A stretch of 64,000 bases of DNA from the NCBI RefSeq assembly GCF_963855985.1, contig NC_087093.1, positions 10,113,501 to 10,177,500 on the forward strand, read 5' to 3'. This DNA comes from Ostrinia nubilalis. Its lineage: Eukaryota > Arthropoda > Insecta > Lepidoptera > Crambidae. Below are positions 40,284-52,566 of the stretch, in pieces. Under the pieces are notes generated by a model, which had not been told where the DNA came from, made no database searches, and worked only from the letters and a program-made list of their open reading frames with translations. The translations under genes and the position numbers were made by a program. Each line of letters opens with the position of its first letter. Within the stretch, counting starts at the first letter, position 1.

Positions 40284-43148
40284 TAACTCTACCAAACCAT
40301 TTACGATTTTTCACCAGAACATTGCTAGTATTGTCTCAAAACGGGAAATATTGGAATTAACTTTGGAGGAACTTCGAGAGTCGGGTACCGACCCGGATCT
40401 TATTTGTCTTTCCGAAACTTTTGTACAAACTGGTCATGACAGGTATGTGAAAGTTACTGATTATAATTTAATAAGCGCATTCTGTAGAGACAAACAGAGA
40501 GGAGGAACCTGCATTCTAGCCAAGCTAGACTGCCTTTGCACTGAAGCAACCTTCCTTAAGAAGTATGCTACCCAAAAGAATTTCGAAATTTGTGGTATTG
40601 ACGTCCCCCTGCATAAACTGTTAGTCATTTGTCTTTATAGAACACCCTCATCAGACCCGAACATATTCTTAAGCAAGTTAAACAGTGTTCTTCATGAAAT
40701 ATATAGACGTTACAATAATAAAAACACTAAACTAGTAATTGCAGGTGATTTCAATATAAACATACTAAAACCAGGAAAAATTATTGACTATCTTACAGAT
40801 ATTTGCAATAATTATAATCTTAAAATCCACATCAATACTCCCACACGTAAAGATTCCTGCATTGATCAGATCTTAAGTAATATACGAGATGCCTCATCGT
40901 CAGTGTTATCCCTCTACTTATCCGACCATGACACAGCACAACTATTATCTTTTCCCGTCGAACAAAAAAAAAACATATACCAAAAACACAATTTATCTAC
41001 AGAAGAAACTACTGTCTTGATAATATTAGTAAGTTCAAAGAATGGCTTAATGTTTACTCGTGGTTTGAGACTTATCAGGAGGATAACCTAAACAGAGCAT
41101 TTGAAAATTTTCATGATTCTATATGTCTGTTTTATGACTTATGTTTCCCAAAAATTAAAATTAAAATTGATAACACAAGCATAAAAAAACAGAAATGGAT
41201 AACCAAGGGACTAAAAATATCTTGCAAAACAAAAAGGCAATTACGGTACCGTTATTATAAAAGTAAAACAGTATCGGATAAAAATAAATACTTAACCTAC
41301 TCAAATATACTTAAAAAGAGCATTCGTCTATCACAAAAAAAATCAAACACAAAATTTATAAAACAAAGCAAAAATAAATGCAGAGCAACCTGGGCAGTTG
41401 TACAGAGGGAAGTCATGGCCACAAGGAAAGATGACAACATAACGAGATTAACACTAGATAACGAAACATTGACAAATCCCAATGCCATAGCCACAGCTTT
41501 TAATAATTATTTTATCGACTTGACTAATGACTCGACATCAAATTCTACAACTTATGACATTAACATTGCGCCAATTACAAACTCAATATTCCTATGCCCT
41601 GTGACAGACGAAGAAGTAAGAAAAGAAATTATGACACTTAATAATACCAATTCTGAGGGATACGATGGTATAAACACGAAAATACTAAAATCCTGTGTTT
41701 ATGAAATTGCTGATGTCCTGACGTACCTAATAAACTTGTCATTTTCCACGGGTACATTTCCAGATAAACTAAAAAGATCAATCGTGAAACCTTTGTACAA
41801 AAAAGGGGATCCAGAAGATATTCAAAATTATCGTCCTATCACACTCATACCAATCCTCTCGAAGATATTCGAGAAATGTATGTTAAAAAGGCTTAGAGAT
41901 TTCTGTTCCAAACATAAAATTATCAGAGAAGAACAATACGGATTTCAAAAAGAGAAGTCTACCACACTAGCTATGTTTAATTTAGTGGACACTGTCTTAA
42001 CTAGTCTTAACAAAAATCTTTTGACGACTGGTCTCTTCTTTGACTTATCAAAGGCCTTTGATTTTGTACAGCACAAACTTTTATTGGAAAAATTAGAAAG
42101 AATAGGAATTAGAGGACTTGCATTACAATGGATAGAATCTTACCTTAATTGCCGGCAACAATGCGTTAGTATTAAAAATATGGTAGGGAATGAGATAAGG
42201 TCTGTGTCATCTGATTTAAGAGAAAACTGGTATGGTGTCCCCCAAGGTAGCGTACTAGGACCGATCCTGTTCCTCATTTACATTAACGACATAACTCAAG
42301 CAACAAATCATAAATGCACTTTATTTGCTGATGACATATCCATAATTGTGACTTCCAATGATAAGACTAACATACTCAATCATGAAACTGACATTAACAA
42401 TACAATTGACAAAATAATTAAATGGCTTCATCAAAATAATCTAAGAATTAATCTTGACAAATGTAACTATATTCAATTTAATAAATCTAAACATGAAAAA
42501 TACAATTTCACAATGAACATTGCTAAAATAAATAAAATAACACATTTGAGATTTTTAGGGCTAATTATAGACGAAGATCTTAATTGGAAACTTCATCTAG
42601 ACAATATCTGCAACAGAATTAATAAATTCGTTCATGCTCTTAGACAAATAAAAAATGTAACGAACCGGAAAACCGCCATAATGTCTTATCATGCTTATGT
42701 AGAATCCATTCTGCGCTATGGAATTATTATATGGGGCAATAGTACCGACACAAAAAGAGCATTTATTGCTCAGAAAAAATGCATCAGGGCTATATGTGGA
42801 ATTCGTCCTGATGAGTCATGTAGGCCACTTTTCAAAGAACTCCAACTTCTGCCACTTCCATCACTCTACATATACGAAGTTGCCGTTTTTGTCCACAAAA
42901 ATACAGAACTTTTTAAAAAATCTGGTAATCTCCGATTAAGATGTCCTCAAAGACTAATACATAAAGACATACCGAGATCCACTAAATACGGAAATAGCTG
43001 TCTTTGCATGGGGATCCGTATTTATAACAAAATCCCTAAAGAAATAAAAGATCTTAATATAAATATGTTTAAAAATCGACTACACAGGTGGCTTATGAAC
43101 CATAGTTTTTATGAAATAAAGGATTTCTTGACATTCAAATATGTATAA
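40270..43148 (+). pseudogene. LINE ORF2: endonuclease and reverse transcriptase, frameshifted
   Basis: The endonuclease part (40270-41091) has FHQNIASI at the start, then LICLSETFV, IAGDFNINIL and LSDHDTAQL, the APE-type active-site motifs. The frame shifts close to a ten-A run at about 40964-40975. The following frame (KFKEWLNVYSWFETYQEDN onward) leads without a stop into the RT (NYRPITLIPILSKIFEKC, GLFFDLSKAFDFV, YGVPQGSVLGP, LFADDISIIV at about 42320) and its C-terminal tail, ending TAA at 43148. Apart from this one shift I see no stop. ORF2 lacks an ATG near its start, so translation probably depends on termination-reinitiation from ORF1. The protein nicks target DNA and primes reverse transcription there. 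Its RT residues are intact. Confidence 0.85.
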
Positions 43149-43380
43149 ATGTAATTTTTGACATAGCTGACATAATTAATTTATTGGACATTTTATTATT
43201 GTAAAACTGTACTGTACTGTTGAAAATTGATATAATTATAATGACATTGTTTCTTTTTTATGTATTAATATTCAAACTTGCATGCTTCTTGATGTAGCAA
43301 AACATGTGGACTTATTTTATAGCTGTAACAACTGTATACCATGTTTTATGCAAATAAACAATTATTCTATTCTATTCTAT

Positions 43381-43849
43381 GGCGGGATGAGCTATCTTAA
43401 GTACGAGTGTATACCTCAGGCACAGACTGAGTTAATTGCTAGACGTATATTTGTCTGCTTTTTTATGTACCGAAATAAATACCTTTTGACATAAAGCTCT
43501 CTTGAGATATTTGTAAACTCTGTGATCATATAAAAACCTTTTATGATAATGACTCTATACTTTGATATATATGAAAATGATTGTTATTGTATGTAAGCAT
43601 ACATTAAAGCCGGCGTAGTTACATAACTACTTCATAGTCGGAACTGTAATAACAATAAATTGTTCCAACTATCCCAATAATTATCAAGACCCGGACTTAG
43701 CAGAGCTCGTACGGGCGACAGCATATAAAGTTACATACTATGGCTTCTTATGTACGTAATAAGTGCTATTTTACATCGGAAATATTTAGTATGGTGTGCT
43801 AACTTAAATCCATGTGAATTCTCCTGCTTTGCTACCATTTGGCTCAAGC
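43381..43849. other. Gap without recognised gene
   Basis: AT-rich flank of the LINE. No feature supported. Confidence 0.35.
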
Positions 43850-43915
43850 AGGATTCGATCTCGCAAATGCAGGCAAGTTTTGTACGGTTCACGAATCACT
43901 AAGCCATGTCTCTAT
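43850..43915 (-). repeat. tRNA-like SINE head, disrupted
   Basis: Read on the minus strand, a TGGCTTAGTGATT box-A-like motif lies about 35 bases before GAGATCGAATCCTG, a box-B-like motif. Spacing and order fit a pol III promoter. The acceptor-stem halves do not pair, so this is a SINE or pseudo-tRNA, not a tRNA gene. The fold-back element at 43916 is inserted in the A-box side. Confidence 0.4.
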
Positions 43916-44077
43916 CGCCCGTATTCACAAACAATGCTTGCTTAAGTGAAGCAGAAAATCGAACGCACAGCGCTGAATAGAGCTCTATGATTGGTTCTTG
44001 TGTCACCCTGTGCGTCCACGCGCACTGTGAGACCTTATAGTAATGTTTGCGAATACGGGTGTAAGCCATGTCTCTAT
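43900..44077. mobile_element. 146-base fold-back element with 16-base target duplication (copy A)
   Basis: TAAGCCATGTCTCTAT is present at 43900-43915 and again at 44062-44077. The 146 bases between start CGCCCGTATTCACAAAC and end with the inverted GTTTGCGAATACGGGTG. The interior includes CTTGCTTAAGTGAAGCAG and ACCCTGTGCGTCCACGCGCA. Two further copies lie at 51602-51745 and 57030-57178 in the opposite orientation. Terminal inverted repeats suggest a DNA element, but a 16-base duplication is the size left by LINE-driven retroposition. Confidence 0.75.
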
Positions 44078-44245
44078 TTGTTCTATAGTCATGATGACGT
44101 AGTCATGATTGTCACCCAAATTAGAACATTATTTTGTCCATAAATTACGAATTCACCAAAAAGGAAACTCTATTAATTTTATCTTCAAAGTTTTGAAAGA
44201 AACATGGAGCACTTGTTAGCCTTGAAACCAAAACTTTTATGAGAA

Positions 44246-44560
44246 TCTACACTAATATTATAAAGAGGAAAACTTTGTTTGTTTGTTTAGTTGTAATGGA
44301 TAGGCTCAAAAACTACTGGACCGATTTTAAAAATTCTTTCACCATTCGAAAGCTACATAACTCACGAGTAACATAGGCTAAATTTTATTTTGGAAAACAA
44401 TAGGGTCCCGTAAAATATTTGGGATTTTCATAAGACGTGGAAAAGCGCCATCTATCGTCATTGCTTAAAATGTTCTTGCGCCTGACAAAAATTTTTGAGG
44501 TACGTAAATATTCATGAAGGCAAAGCTGTCAAACGCCATCTATCGACATCATTAGTAAAT
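44246..44560 (-). repeat. Reverse copy of the AATATTATAAAGAGG-tail repeat
   Basis: ACTAATATTATAAAGAGG, a GTTTGTTTGTTTAGTTG run and ACTGGACCGATTTTAAAAA repeat the order seen at 1763-1940. GCGCCATCTATCGTCATTGC follows. It is probably a longer copy of the same truncated LINE tail. Confidence 0.5.
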
Positions 44561-44993
44561 TAGTAACTAAATATTACATGTACTATGAATAGCGCTGTTC
44601 GTAAATAATATTGAAAATTTAATAAATAAAGATATTTTATGTAATTGAACCATTCACTGTATGTACCTATTTGAATCATTCACTGTGTTTAAACGAGCAA
44701 GTCAAAGTGTTAATTAGTGACTTTACAAACTTCCTTGCAAATTCTTACTATGTGCCGCCATCTACCGAGATGAATATTAGGGTACGGTTCAGCGGCGGAC
44801 AAATGGGATGGGCGCGTGGGCGATTGTAGTTAAATAGGATAAGAATTACTTCGTTTTTATTTTCTGTACGTAATTTGTTAATTTTTTGGTAGGGTCTTTA
44901 TTTTAATTACTTAGGTTGGTAGGTACTTACTTATTTGATTTTAATGATAATTACTATAGGTACGTATAATTTTAGTAGAAAGAAAGGTAATTG

Positions 44994-46310
44994 AATGACT
45001 AAGTGACTCACTCACTCATCACGAAGTCTCAGAAACTACAAGTCTCACTGGCTGATCAAAGCCAGGTGATCAAAGTGGAATACACCTCCTTTTAGAACGT
45101 AGGTAGTCACTAAGACGAAATTTTGCAAAATTTAACCCTTATGGGAGTTAAAAAGGGGGTTGGAAGTCTGTATTGCAGTCCTCGGTTTTTAAAGTAAGAG
45201 ACTTGAAAGTTAAAATGTATGCTCACTATGATCTCTAGATATTGTGGAGGTGTACATAATATACTGTTCGGTACACTGTGGTACTGTGTACACATCGGTT
45301 TGCCGACGATATTGTGGTCATGGCAGAATCGTTGGAAGATCTTGGAACAATGCTCGAAGACCTTAATCGATTTTCCCAACAGGTAGGCCTGAGGATGAAC
45401 ATGGACAAAACGAAGCTTATGTCGAATGTCCATGTTGCGCCCTACCCAGTTTCAGTTGGGAGCTCAATTCTCGAGATTGTCGACAAGTAGGTATGTCTAC
45501 CTCGGACAAACGATCCAGCTAGGTAGGTCCAATTTCGAGAAGGAGGTCAATCGTCGAATCCAACTCGGCTGGGCAGCGTTCGGGAAACTACGCAACATCT
45601 TTTCGTCCAAAATACCTCAATGCCTGAAGACTAGAGTGTATAACCAATGTGTGTTACCAGTGATAACTTATGGCTCGGAAACGTGGCCTCTCACTATAGG
45701 CCGTATACAGAAGCTCAGTTGCACAGCGTGCTATGGAGAGGGCTATGCTTGGTGTTTCTTTGCGAGATCGAATCAGAAATGAGGAGATCCGTAAACGAAC
45801 CAAAGTCGCTGACATAGCCCAACGGATTAGCAAGCTGAAGTGGCAATGGGCAGGGCACATAGTACGCAGAACTGATGGCCGATAGGACAGAATGGTTCTG
45901 GAATGGAGGTCGCGTACCGGAAAACGTAGCGTGGGACTTCCACCTACAAGGTGGACCGACGACATCGTAAAGGTAGCAGGGAAGCGCTGGACGCAGGCCG
46001 CTTCCAATCGATCAACATGGAAAGCATTGGGGGAGGCCTATGTTCAGCAGTGGACGTCCTATGGCTGAAATGGTGGTGGTGGTACATATACTGAAAATGT
46101 ATCATTAGAAATCAACCACGGGGGCTAAGGAGATAAACGGAGGGTTGGAAGTTTATATTATGAAAGTCCTATGTGTTTAAAGTAAGAGAGTTGAAATTTA
46201 AAATGTATGCGCTATAGATGCTAAGAGCGGATTTTACGAAACTCCACCCCTAATGGAGTAAAACGAGGTCCACGCGTACGAAGTCGCGGGCACCCGCTAG
46301 TAATCGATAA
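44994..46310 (-). repeat. Dispersed repeat interrupted by an RTE fragment
   Basis: AAGTGACTCACTCACTCATC and GGGGGTTGGAAGTCTGTATT on the left, and GAGGGTTGGAAGTTTATATT to GCGTACGAAGTCGCGGGCAC on the right, are parts of the CCCGCGACTTCG-head family on the minus strand. The RTE fragment at 45275-46083 sits between them. Some motifs occur on both sides, so two adjacent copies are also possible. Confidence 0.4.
45275..46083 (+). pseudogene. RTE-type LINE reverse transcriptase C-terminal fragment
   Basis: The fragment starts in the RT active site (FADDIVVMAES) and continues through QVGLRMNMDKTKLMSN, YVYLGQTIQLGRSNFEKEVN and TYGSETWPLTIG. Past a frameshift it goes on to KLKWQWAGHIVRR and EAYVQQWTSYG before the end. 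This is the C-terminal RT and tail of an RTE-clade non-LTR element. It is broken by an apparent 4-base insertion near 45488, a shift near 45735 and a TGG-to-TAG change near 45884. It is 5'-truncated, as is usual for LINE insertions, and inactive. Confidence 0.8.
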
Positions 46311-48007
46311 AGAAACAGCTGTCTGTTGTTTTGAAAATTTTGTTTTTGTCCTTAGAGTTTATAAAGTAACTCTATTCTAACAATCCCTATGTACTCAATT
46401 TGGAAGCGCACGTTTCACACTTATAGCAGCAAATATACGCATATAATATTCGCAATGCACAAGTTTATTTGAAACATAAATTCAAATACCGATAATAAAG
46501 TTGTATACCGTAGGCGGTATACCTGCTCTATGCCGTATTTCTTACACCCATTTCTCTGCGCACTGGCTGGATAATTAAAAACAGACATGGAAATAGACTT
46601 TTCATTTTAAAAGCGATTACGAACGGATCTATTTCAAGACGCTTTTAAAGGTCTAGTGCTCAGTCAGTGCCTTAGGTCGTTTCAGCTCATAATGACAATT
46701 TCTCAAAATGACAACCGGGACGCAGCGGCACGGCAAGGGTAAATACAATACAATACAAAATTGTTTATTCAGAATCAGGTTTGAAAAAACAGGGTTTCGA
46801 TTGGGGTTTTCTTTTAACGGTCATTCTCACGATCAGGCGTTCTCAGCCTAATTACCATATCATTTTTGAAATTTGGCTTAATTTACTTAAATGCATTTAA
46901 ATATAAAACACATGAAAAGTACGAATTTAACAATCGTAAAGGCGTCAAATTATTCAAAGCGGTTTTCGCGTAAATGAGATCCAAAAATTTTATGGTCACG
47001 GTAATTAGATAAGACTAACGGTAATTAGAAAAGATAGCAAAACAACAACATCTTGCATTGATAAATTTGTATACAAATATATAGCGTCATAAAAAAAGCT
47101 GTAGGTACACTTAATAAACCCTTTGCAAAAAGTAAAACACTAATTTCTATTATTTATTGTATCAAGATATTTTCAGTATACTGCAAGAATCGAAGCTATA
47201 ACAGGAACACTTAGTTTCAGCAAGAAGGGGCTACGTGTCACATTTCAAATGAGAGCATTTAGCGGAATCAGAATCTTAATCATAATTTATTTAATTTAAA
47301 TGTGGTACAAACGACTTAACGTACAGATATAATTAATGGATCAGGAGGTCTCACGAATTAGACTTTTCGGATATGCATATATCGAAAAAGTAATTAATGA
47401 TAATTATAAGTGATTTTTCCTGTTTTTAATCTATCTGCGATCAGCCATCAGCCATTATCAGATTAAATTGAATTTGTAATAATGACAGTTTCCAGCTCTG
47501 CATATCCCATGATTTGTCACCTCGATTCTTTTACAACAAGTTTTCAGATTGATGCAATTCGCTTTCTCCTGAGCCTGAATTCAGAATTCTCAGAATTTAG
47601 AAGGGATGCAGCAAATAGATTTCATGATGATCTAGTCTTTGTTTGTAAGCTTTACAGAAATTTTCTACACCCTCTTTGACGTTTGGTAGCAGCACTTCAG
47701 TGGACTTTGTAAACCAAGGTGCACAGCTCAAGATTTTTAATACTTTATTTTGAAAACGTTAAAGTTTTTCTACATTTGCGAGGCTAATTCGATGCCATAT
47801 GTCTACATGGGTCTTAGGATGCATTTGTATATAGTTTGTTCTCCAAGCTTCTTCTGCCCAGTATCCATTGCATATCACGAAGTTTTTTCTATGCATAACA
47901 AATCAGTTAGGATGCAGTCTAGGATGGTACAAAGTGCCTATACACTCTTGTCTTGAAAAGTCCCATTGTCTGTTGATTTGTTCCCTTTTGTTCTTAATGT
48001 GATCACG
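46311..48007. other. Gap with small LINE-tail remnants
   Basis: No gene supported. AAATACAATACAATACAAAATTG at about 46740-46765, followed by TTGTTTATTC, looks like a minus-strand LINE tail microsatellite. The rest is AT-rich single-copy-looking DNA. Confidence 0.3.
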
Positions 48008-48240
48008 CCAGAGAAGCCCCGATTTCACTCCAGCTAACTTCTTTTTGTGGGGTTACCTTAGGGGTTAAAATATACTCTAAAATCCAACAACCATGCAGCA
48101 ACTGAAGCTGAACATTCGTCATGAAATCGAATCTATTTCGAGGTTACTCTAACGAAAGCTTTTCAAAATTTTGATGTCAGATTGGAAGAAAAGTCCGTAA
48201 AGTTGTTATGGGAAAGTCTAGGTATATTTCATATTTTATC
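48008..48240 (+). pseudogene. Mariner-like transposase C-terminal remnant
   Basis: The frame AGAAGCCCCGATTTCACTCC onward reads RSPDFTPANFFLWGYL, the conserved motif around the last catalytic residue of insect mariner-like transposases. KAFQNFDVRLEEKSVKLLWES follows after frameshifts. Stops interrupt it, and no inverted ends were identified. It is a relative of the nested element at 20026-20731. Confidence 0.6.
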
Positions 48241-49180
48241 ATCATACTTATTCAATCGTGAGTGCAATTTGTAGGTAATAATTTCATACAACGGTGATTA
48301 TAAATATATGGTAATTAGTACATGGAAATTATAAAACGATAGTTTTTCTTCAAAATTTCCAAAATCTGCAGCGTATGCAAATACTGTCTTACTACAACGT
48401 ATGAAGGCCAAAGTACTGATTCTATTTAAATTAACAACGTGGATCTACCTTCAAAAATCGAATATAAAAATAAGGACATGGTAAATAGAAAAATTGAAAA
48501 CCAAAGATATGGTAATTATACTCTTACGCAATTCATCGACGGTACGCCAACGCAATAGACGTCTACTTGCTAACAGGTCTTAGAACTAACTAAGGGCTCG
48601 CGCCGCGCGCGTAAATGATGTGTCAAATATTATTATTTAGGCTTGTGTGCCCAAAAACAGAAAACGTCACGGGAATTAGGACTTTCGCTCGGACAAGCAG
48701 TTTTTTAATTCTAGTTATTTACAGAATGGTTCTATTGAATAGATATTTTGCTATGCATAAGACAATATTTTGTACTCTTTAAAATGTTGAATGGAGTGAA
48801 CCACATCTATACGACATAAAAATTACAGCCAACTTTTAACATTAAGTCGGTGTGCGGACGCGTCATGGTAATTAGAGAACAGAGATTCATGAAATTAATT
48901 AAGTCACAAATACTTAAAATAGAGGCCTATGATTTAATGCACAACTGGATAGGATTGTTAAGTAACATATAAAAATACTCGCATGTCTCTAATTTGTCAT
49001 TTTTAACGATTTAACAGCCCGGACACGCAAAAACTAGCTCATCTGAGAATGGCCGTTAAGTATAAGTAGATACTTGTGTTAGAAAACCCCGCTCTCCATT
49101 TACAGTAATTTACATTATGAATTATACAGCTAGGAAATACCATGCATATCTATTGACTTATTTTACGAGTAGGAACTGAA

Positions 49181-49182
<2 letters not shown>
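48241..49182. other. Gap without recognised gene
   Basis: AT-rich, no supported feature. Confidence 0.35.

Positions 49183-49262
<80 letters not shown>
49183..49262. repeat. GT dinucleotide microsatellite, about 40 units
   Basis: An uninterrupted GT run spans about 80 bases. It is likely to be length-polymorphic. The long His-Thr open frame on the minus strand is a by-product. Confidence 0.97.
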
Positions 49263-49263
<1 letters not shown>

Positions 49264-51600
49264 AAGGGTAACATTGACATAAAAAGACGTGACAGAACAT
49301 ATAAATCTGAACGAGATCTCAAGTCTTGCTACGTTTGACGTTACAAAAACACCCTCCCGTGCCGCTTCCATACCTCAGACACTGGCTGAGTTAAACGCTA
49401 TACCTATAGTAGTAGACATCATTTCGCCCGCCTTCAAACTCCAATGCCGCCTTATTCAGAAGTATGTTTGCGATAGATCTAAACTCAATCTGCCCTGCTA
49501 ACCCGCCTTGAAGATAGGGTGAAGAAAGTGCTAGAATTTTATTTTAAGAAATCTTGTTTCATCTTATTTTCTTGAATACCAAAGGTTATGAAAATTCATC
49601 AAAAGCGACTTACTCTTTTGACACTTTGGTGTTGAAAAATTGTATGTGTGCTTTTGCCCGTGTAAATAAACTTATCGTGAAAGTTTATTTGGCTCCTACA
49701 CAAGAAATTCTGGATGGGTTTGGATAAAAAAAAATACATATGAGTTATTATTGAGTATGCATACCTACATGGGATTATTTCTTATAACATTTATTCCGAA
49801 TATTTGCCCCAGTAGTAGTCGTTGCCTTAGGCTAATTTGCACCACCTAACTTTAACCGTAACAATAACCACAACTGTTGTTTTTTGTATGGAGTTTGACA
49901 TACTTTTGACGATTGTTTAAGTTAAAGTAAGATGGTGCTACCCAGCCTTAGTCTAACTGTATTCATAAGTACCTTACCTTAGCCTTGACAAGTTCATGCA
50001 AACCAAATCGCCACTATCAAGATTGATTACATTCTATAACCTAAAATGGTTTAACGACAGAACTCATTAAGTCGATTTCTATTTTCGTCATCTATTCCCA
50101 ATTTCACAAGGATTCCGTCTTGACCCAGATTCCATATAGTTCCAAAAGTGTCAGCTCGTAAGTCATACTGAGCACACAACGAAAATTCCTCTTGAAGATG
50201 ACATCGAAAATAGCACGTATTTTAATACTGAAAAGTTAAAATTTCCCTTACTCGTTAACCAAGCGACCATAGGTATTTCACAGTTTGAAATACGGTCATG
50301 AGAAATTTTAAACCATGCAAGGCTATTTTTGTGAATGTTAAAACTTTTGAAATGTGAAATGAAAACACCAAACAAAAATATAGAAAGCGTTTTGTGCAAG
50401 TAAACGTTCACTGGTTTTGTGTGCTTTTCGAGACTCAAAGTGATTTTCTCAATTATATGAACTGTATTTAAGTACCTCTTACTGAGTTTGCTTAGCTTTT
50501 GATCTTCGGTTAAAATTCATATATGAAAATGTTGATTTGAATTATGTAGGTACGTGATTACAAAGTCCCTAAAACACGTGTATCGGAAATTGTGTATTCA
50601 TTACTATGTCTACAATTTCGATCTAATTAAAACAGTATTACGTCAATCCATATTAATCCCCTTGATGCTCGCGCCCATTAAAAATAATAATTAGCTCTTC
50701 CCACCGATCCGATTAAGCCAATCGCTAATTACATGTAGCACAACTTTCTTACGTCCGATCAAACTTCCAACCACGAGTTTGAAACAATCAAGACGTTCTA
50801 AGGATCGGGATTGGATTAGTAGTGACTTTAGTTCAAGACGACAGATTGCAGCGTATTTTTCCCCGAATGTTGGACGTTTGTAATTCTATCCTCTCGGCCG
50901 ATTATACGGATCTGGTCAAACTTTTGGGCCAATCACTCGATAGTTTGCGATCTTCTTTTGATGAGGTTAGCGTAACTAGGAAAGACAAGGAAGAATTAGC
51001 GCATTATTAGTGATTAGGCTTAAGCAACTGAGGTAGGTACTTATTAGTTTGCGTGAGGGATTTGAAATATGAAGAAACTAGAAGACTTAACTTTCGCCGA
51101 TCGTATATACATTTCTATACTTATTTTCTCAAGTAATACTACCTCAGCAGAAGCAACTTAATATTAATACAACGATACAAACAGTAAGCCGTTTTATGGC
51201 ATTACCGTATTTGTAAAATAAAACGGGAAAGCGCAAAAGCCTTGCACTTGTTATTTTTTACGATCTCCGAAGGTTCGGAATACATTCACCGGCAGCGTCT
51301 AAAAATATTCATGAATAAGAATATGATTTACAAACACGTGTTACGAGTATGACCTCGAATATTGAGCTTGCGCATGATTGACTTGACAGAGGCGTGCGCC
51401 AGAGGTGCTCAATCTTTTACGACTAATCGTAAACATAATAAATTATATAGTTCTCTAAAGAACGCTTTGAATTTTATTTAGATAAAGAAAGATTTTAAAA
51501 TAAATATGAATTTAATTTACCGCTCTAATTTTAATAAATTTATGCGCATCATCAAGATCAGCGAGCGCGCGAGCTTTCTTTCCTTTATGAATGAGACTTA
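49263..51600. other. Gap with one weak coding candidate
   Basis: No gene is supported. The frame at 50822-51010 (LVQDDRLQRIFPRMLDVCNS, then LVKLLGQSLDSLRSSFDEV) has a helical, protein-like composition and is preceded by AG-ending sequence, but I recognise no family. It could be an exon or a retroelement gag remnant. Confidence 0.25.
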
Positions 51601-51601
51601 T

Positions 51602-51745
51602 GCCCGTTTTCACAAACATTACTATGAGGTCTCACAGGGCGCGTGGACGCACAGGGTGGCACACGAACCAATCACATAGCTCAATTAAAGCCTGTGCGTT
51701 AGATTTGCTGATTCACTTAAACAAGCATCGTTTGTGAATACGATA
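51602..51745. mobile_element. Fold-back element copy B
   Basis: GCCCGTTTTCACAAACATTA begins the copy and GTTTGTGAATACGAT ends it. The middle (GCGTGGACGCACAGGGTG, CACGAACCAATCA) matches copies A and C. The right end is eroded and a target duplication is not clear. Confidence 0.75.
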
Positions 51746-52103
51746 GATTGAGAAACGTCAGGACAGTACAGTAAAAACTTAAAACATAATTTTTGTTTAG
51801 TTAAAACTTCTAGAACAAAGTTATCTAGTCCTGCGGGGTTGCTGGTGTTTTACAAATAACCCTGTAGGTAAGTATAGCCAGAGGTTGGGTCTGCTAGTTT
51901 GGGAACCACACACCCAAATTTGAGAGTTGCGTGTCGGGCCGGGCTTTGACCACCACGTTTCCGGACGAAAAGTACAAATTACTGTTTAGGTCGTCAACAC
52001 ATTTTTATTTATACGTAACCCGCGACCAACGGCTTCGTAAGTATGAGTGCGATTTGCTAATGTCGTTTATGGTATAAAAGCATCGTTTGATCGATAAGTC
52101 GAG

Positions 52104-52217
52104 TTTATTGTATTTTTTTTAGAATAAGTCTCGCTAGCCCCACGTGGTAAGCTACATTATGCTTGTGTTACGAGTGGGTTCACCACAATAGTCCAGCGGC
52201 GGCGGGGTTTGAAATAC
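52104..52217 (-). repeat. tRNA-like SINE copy 2
   Basis: Read on the minus strand it carries CCCCGCCGCCGCTGGACTAT, TGTGGTGAACCCACTCGTAA, CACAAGCATAATGTAGCTTA and CCACG, then an A-rich tail. The order is as in 18977-19112. Confidence 0.65.
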
Positions 52218-52566
52218 CGAATTATATTAAAGTGTACAAACTACAAACACAATGTGAACCTACGAGCGAAAAGAGTACCAAATATACGATGTGTTACATA
52301 CAACAACGAATACAATTAAGATGTCACGAAGTCTCTGACCAACTAAGTAAGTGGCCTATAATAGCTAACTTTACTAAGAATCTATTTTTATTGTAACTAC
52401 GAGTACCTGCATATAAAGCTATAAATCATTCTTCCCCGCTCTCGAAGATGGACGAAACCCTTTTAATATTGAAATCTCACAACTTTATGATGCTTGACTT
52501 TACACAATAAAATACTGGACCCTTCCCTAAAAGCAAATAAGTGCACGGTAAAAAAGATTTTCTTAC

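Larger units (their letters stand above)
38220..43380 (+). mobile_element. Nearly full-length non-LTR retrotransposon, CR1/Jockey group
   Basis: The unit comprises a 5' UTR of about 600 bases, ORF1 (38820-40283), an overlapping ORF2 (40270-43148, one frameshift) and a 3' UTR ending AAATAAACAATTATTCTATT with an ATTCT microsatellite tail at 43361-43380. A PHD-like finger in ORF1 with an APE endonuclease plus RT in ORF2 is the architecture of CR1/L2/Daphne-type LINEs. The 5' boundary is an estimate because no target duplication could be matched. Confidence 0.8.

Noticed and set aside
43850..43915. Functional tRNA gene on the minus strand
   Set aside because: A- and B-box-like motifs are present but the acceptor stem does not pair and the sequence is interrupted by an insertion; a SINE head is more likely.
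49150..49371. Minus-strand open frame with a long His-Thr repeat
   Set aside because: It is a translation of the GT microsatellite at 49183-49262 and has no independent support.
50822..51010. Exon of a host gene
   Set aside because: The helical composition is suggestive, but there is no recognisable family, no clear donor site, and the frame ends in a stop after only about 60 residues.
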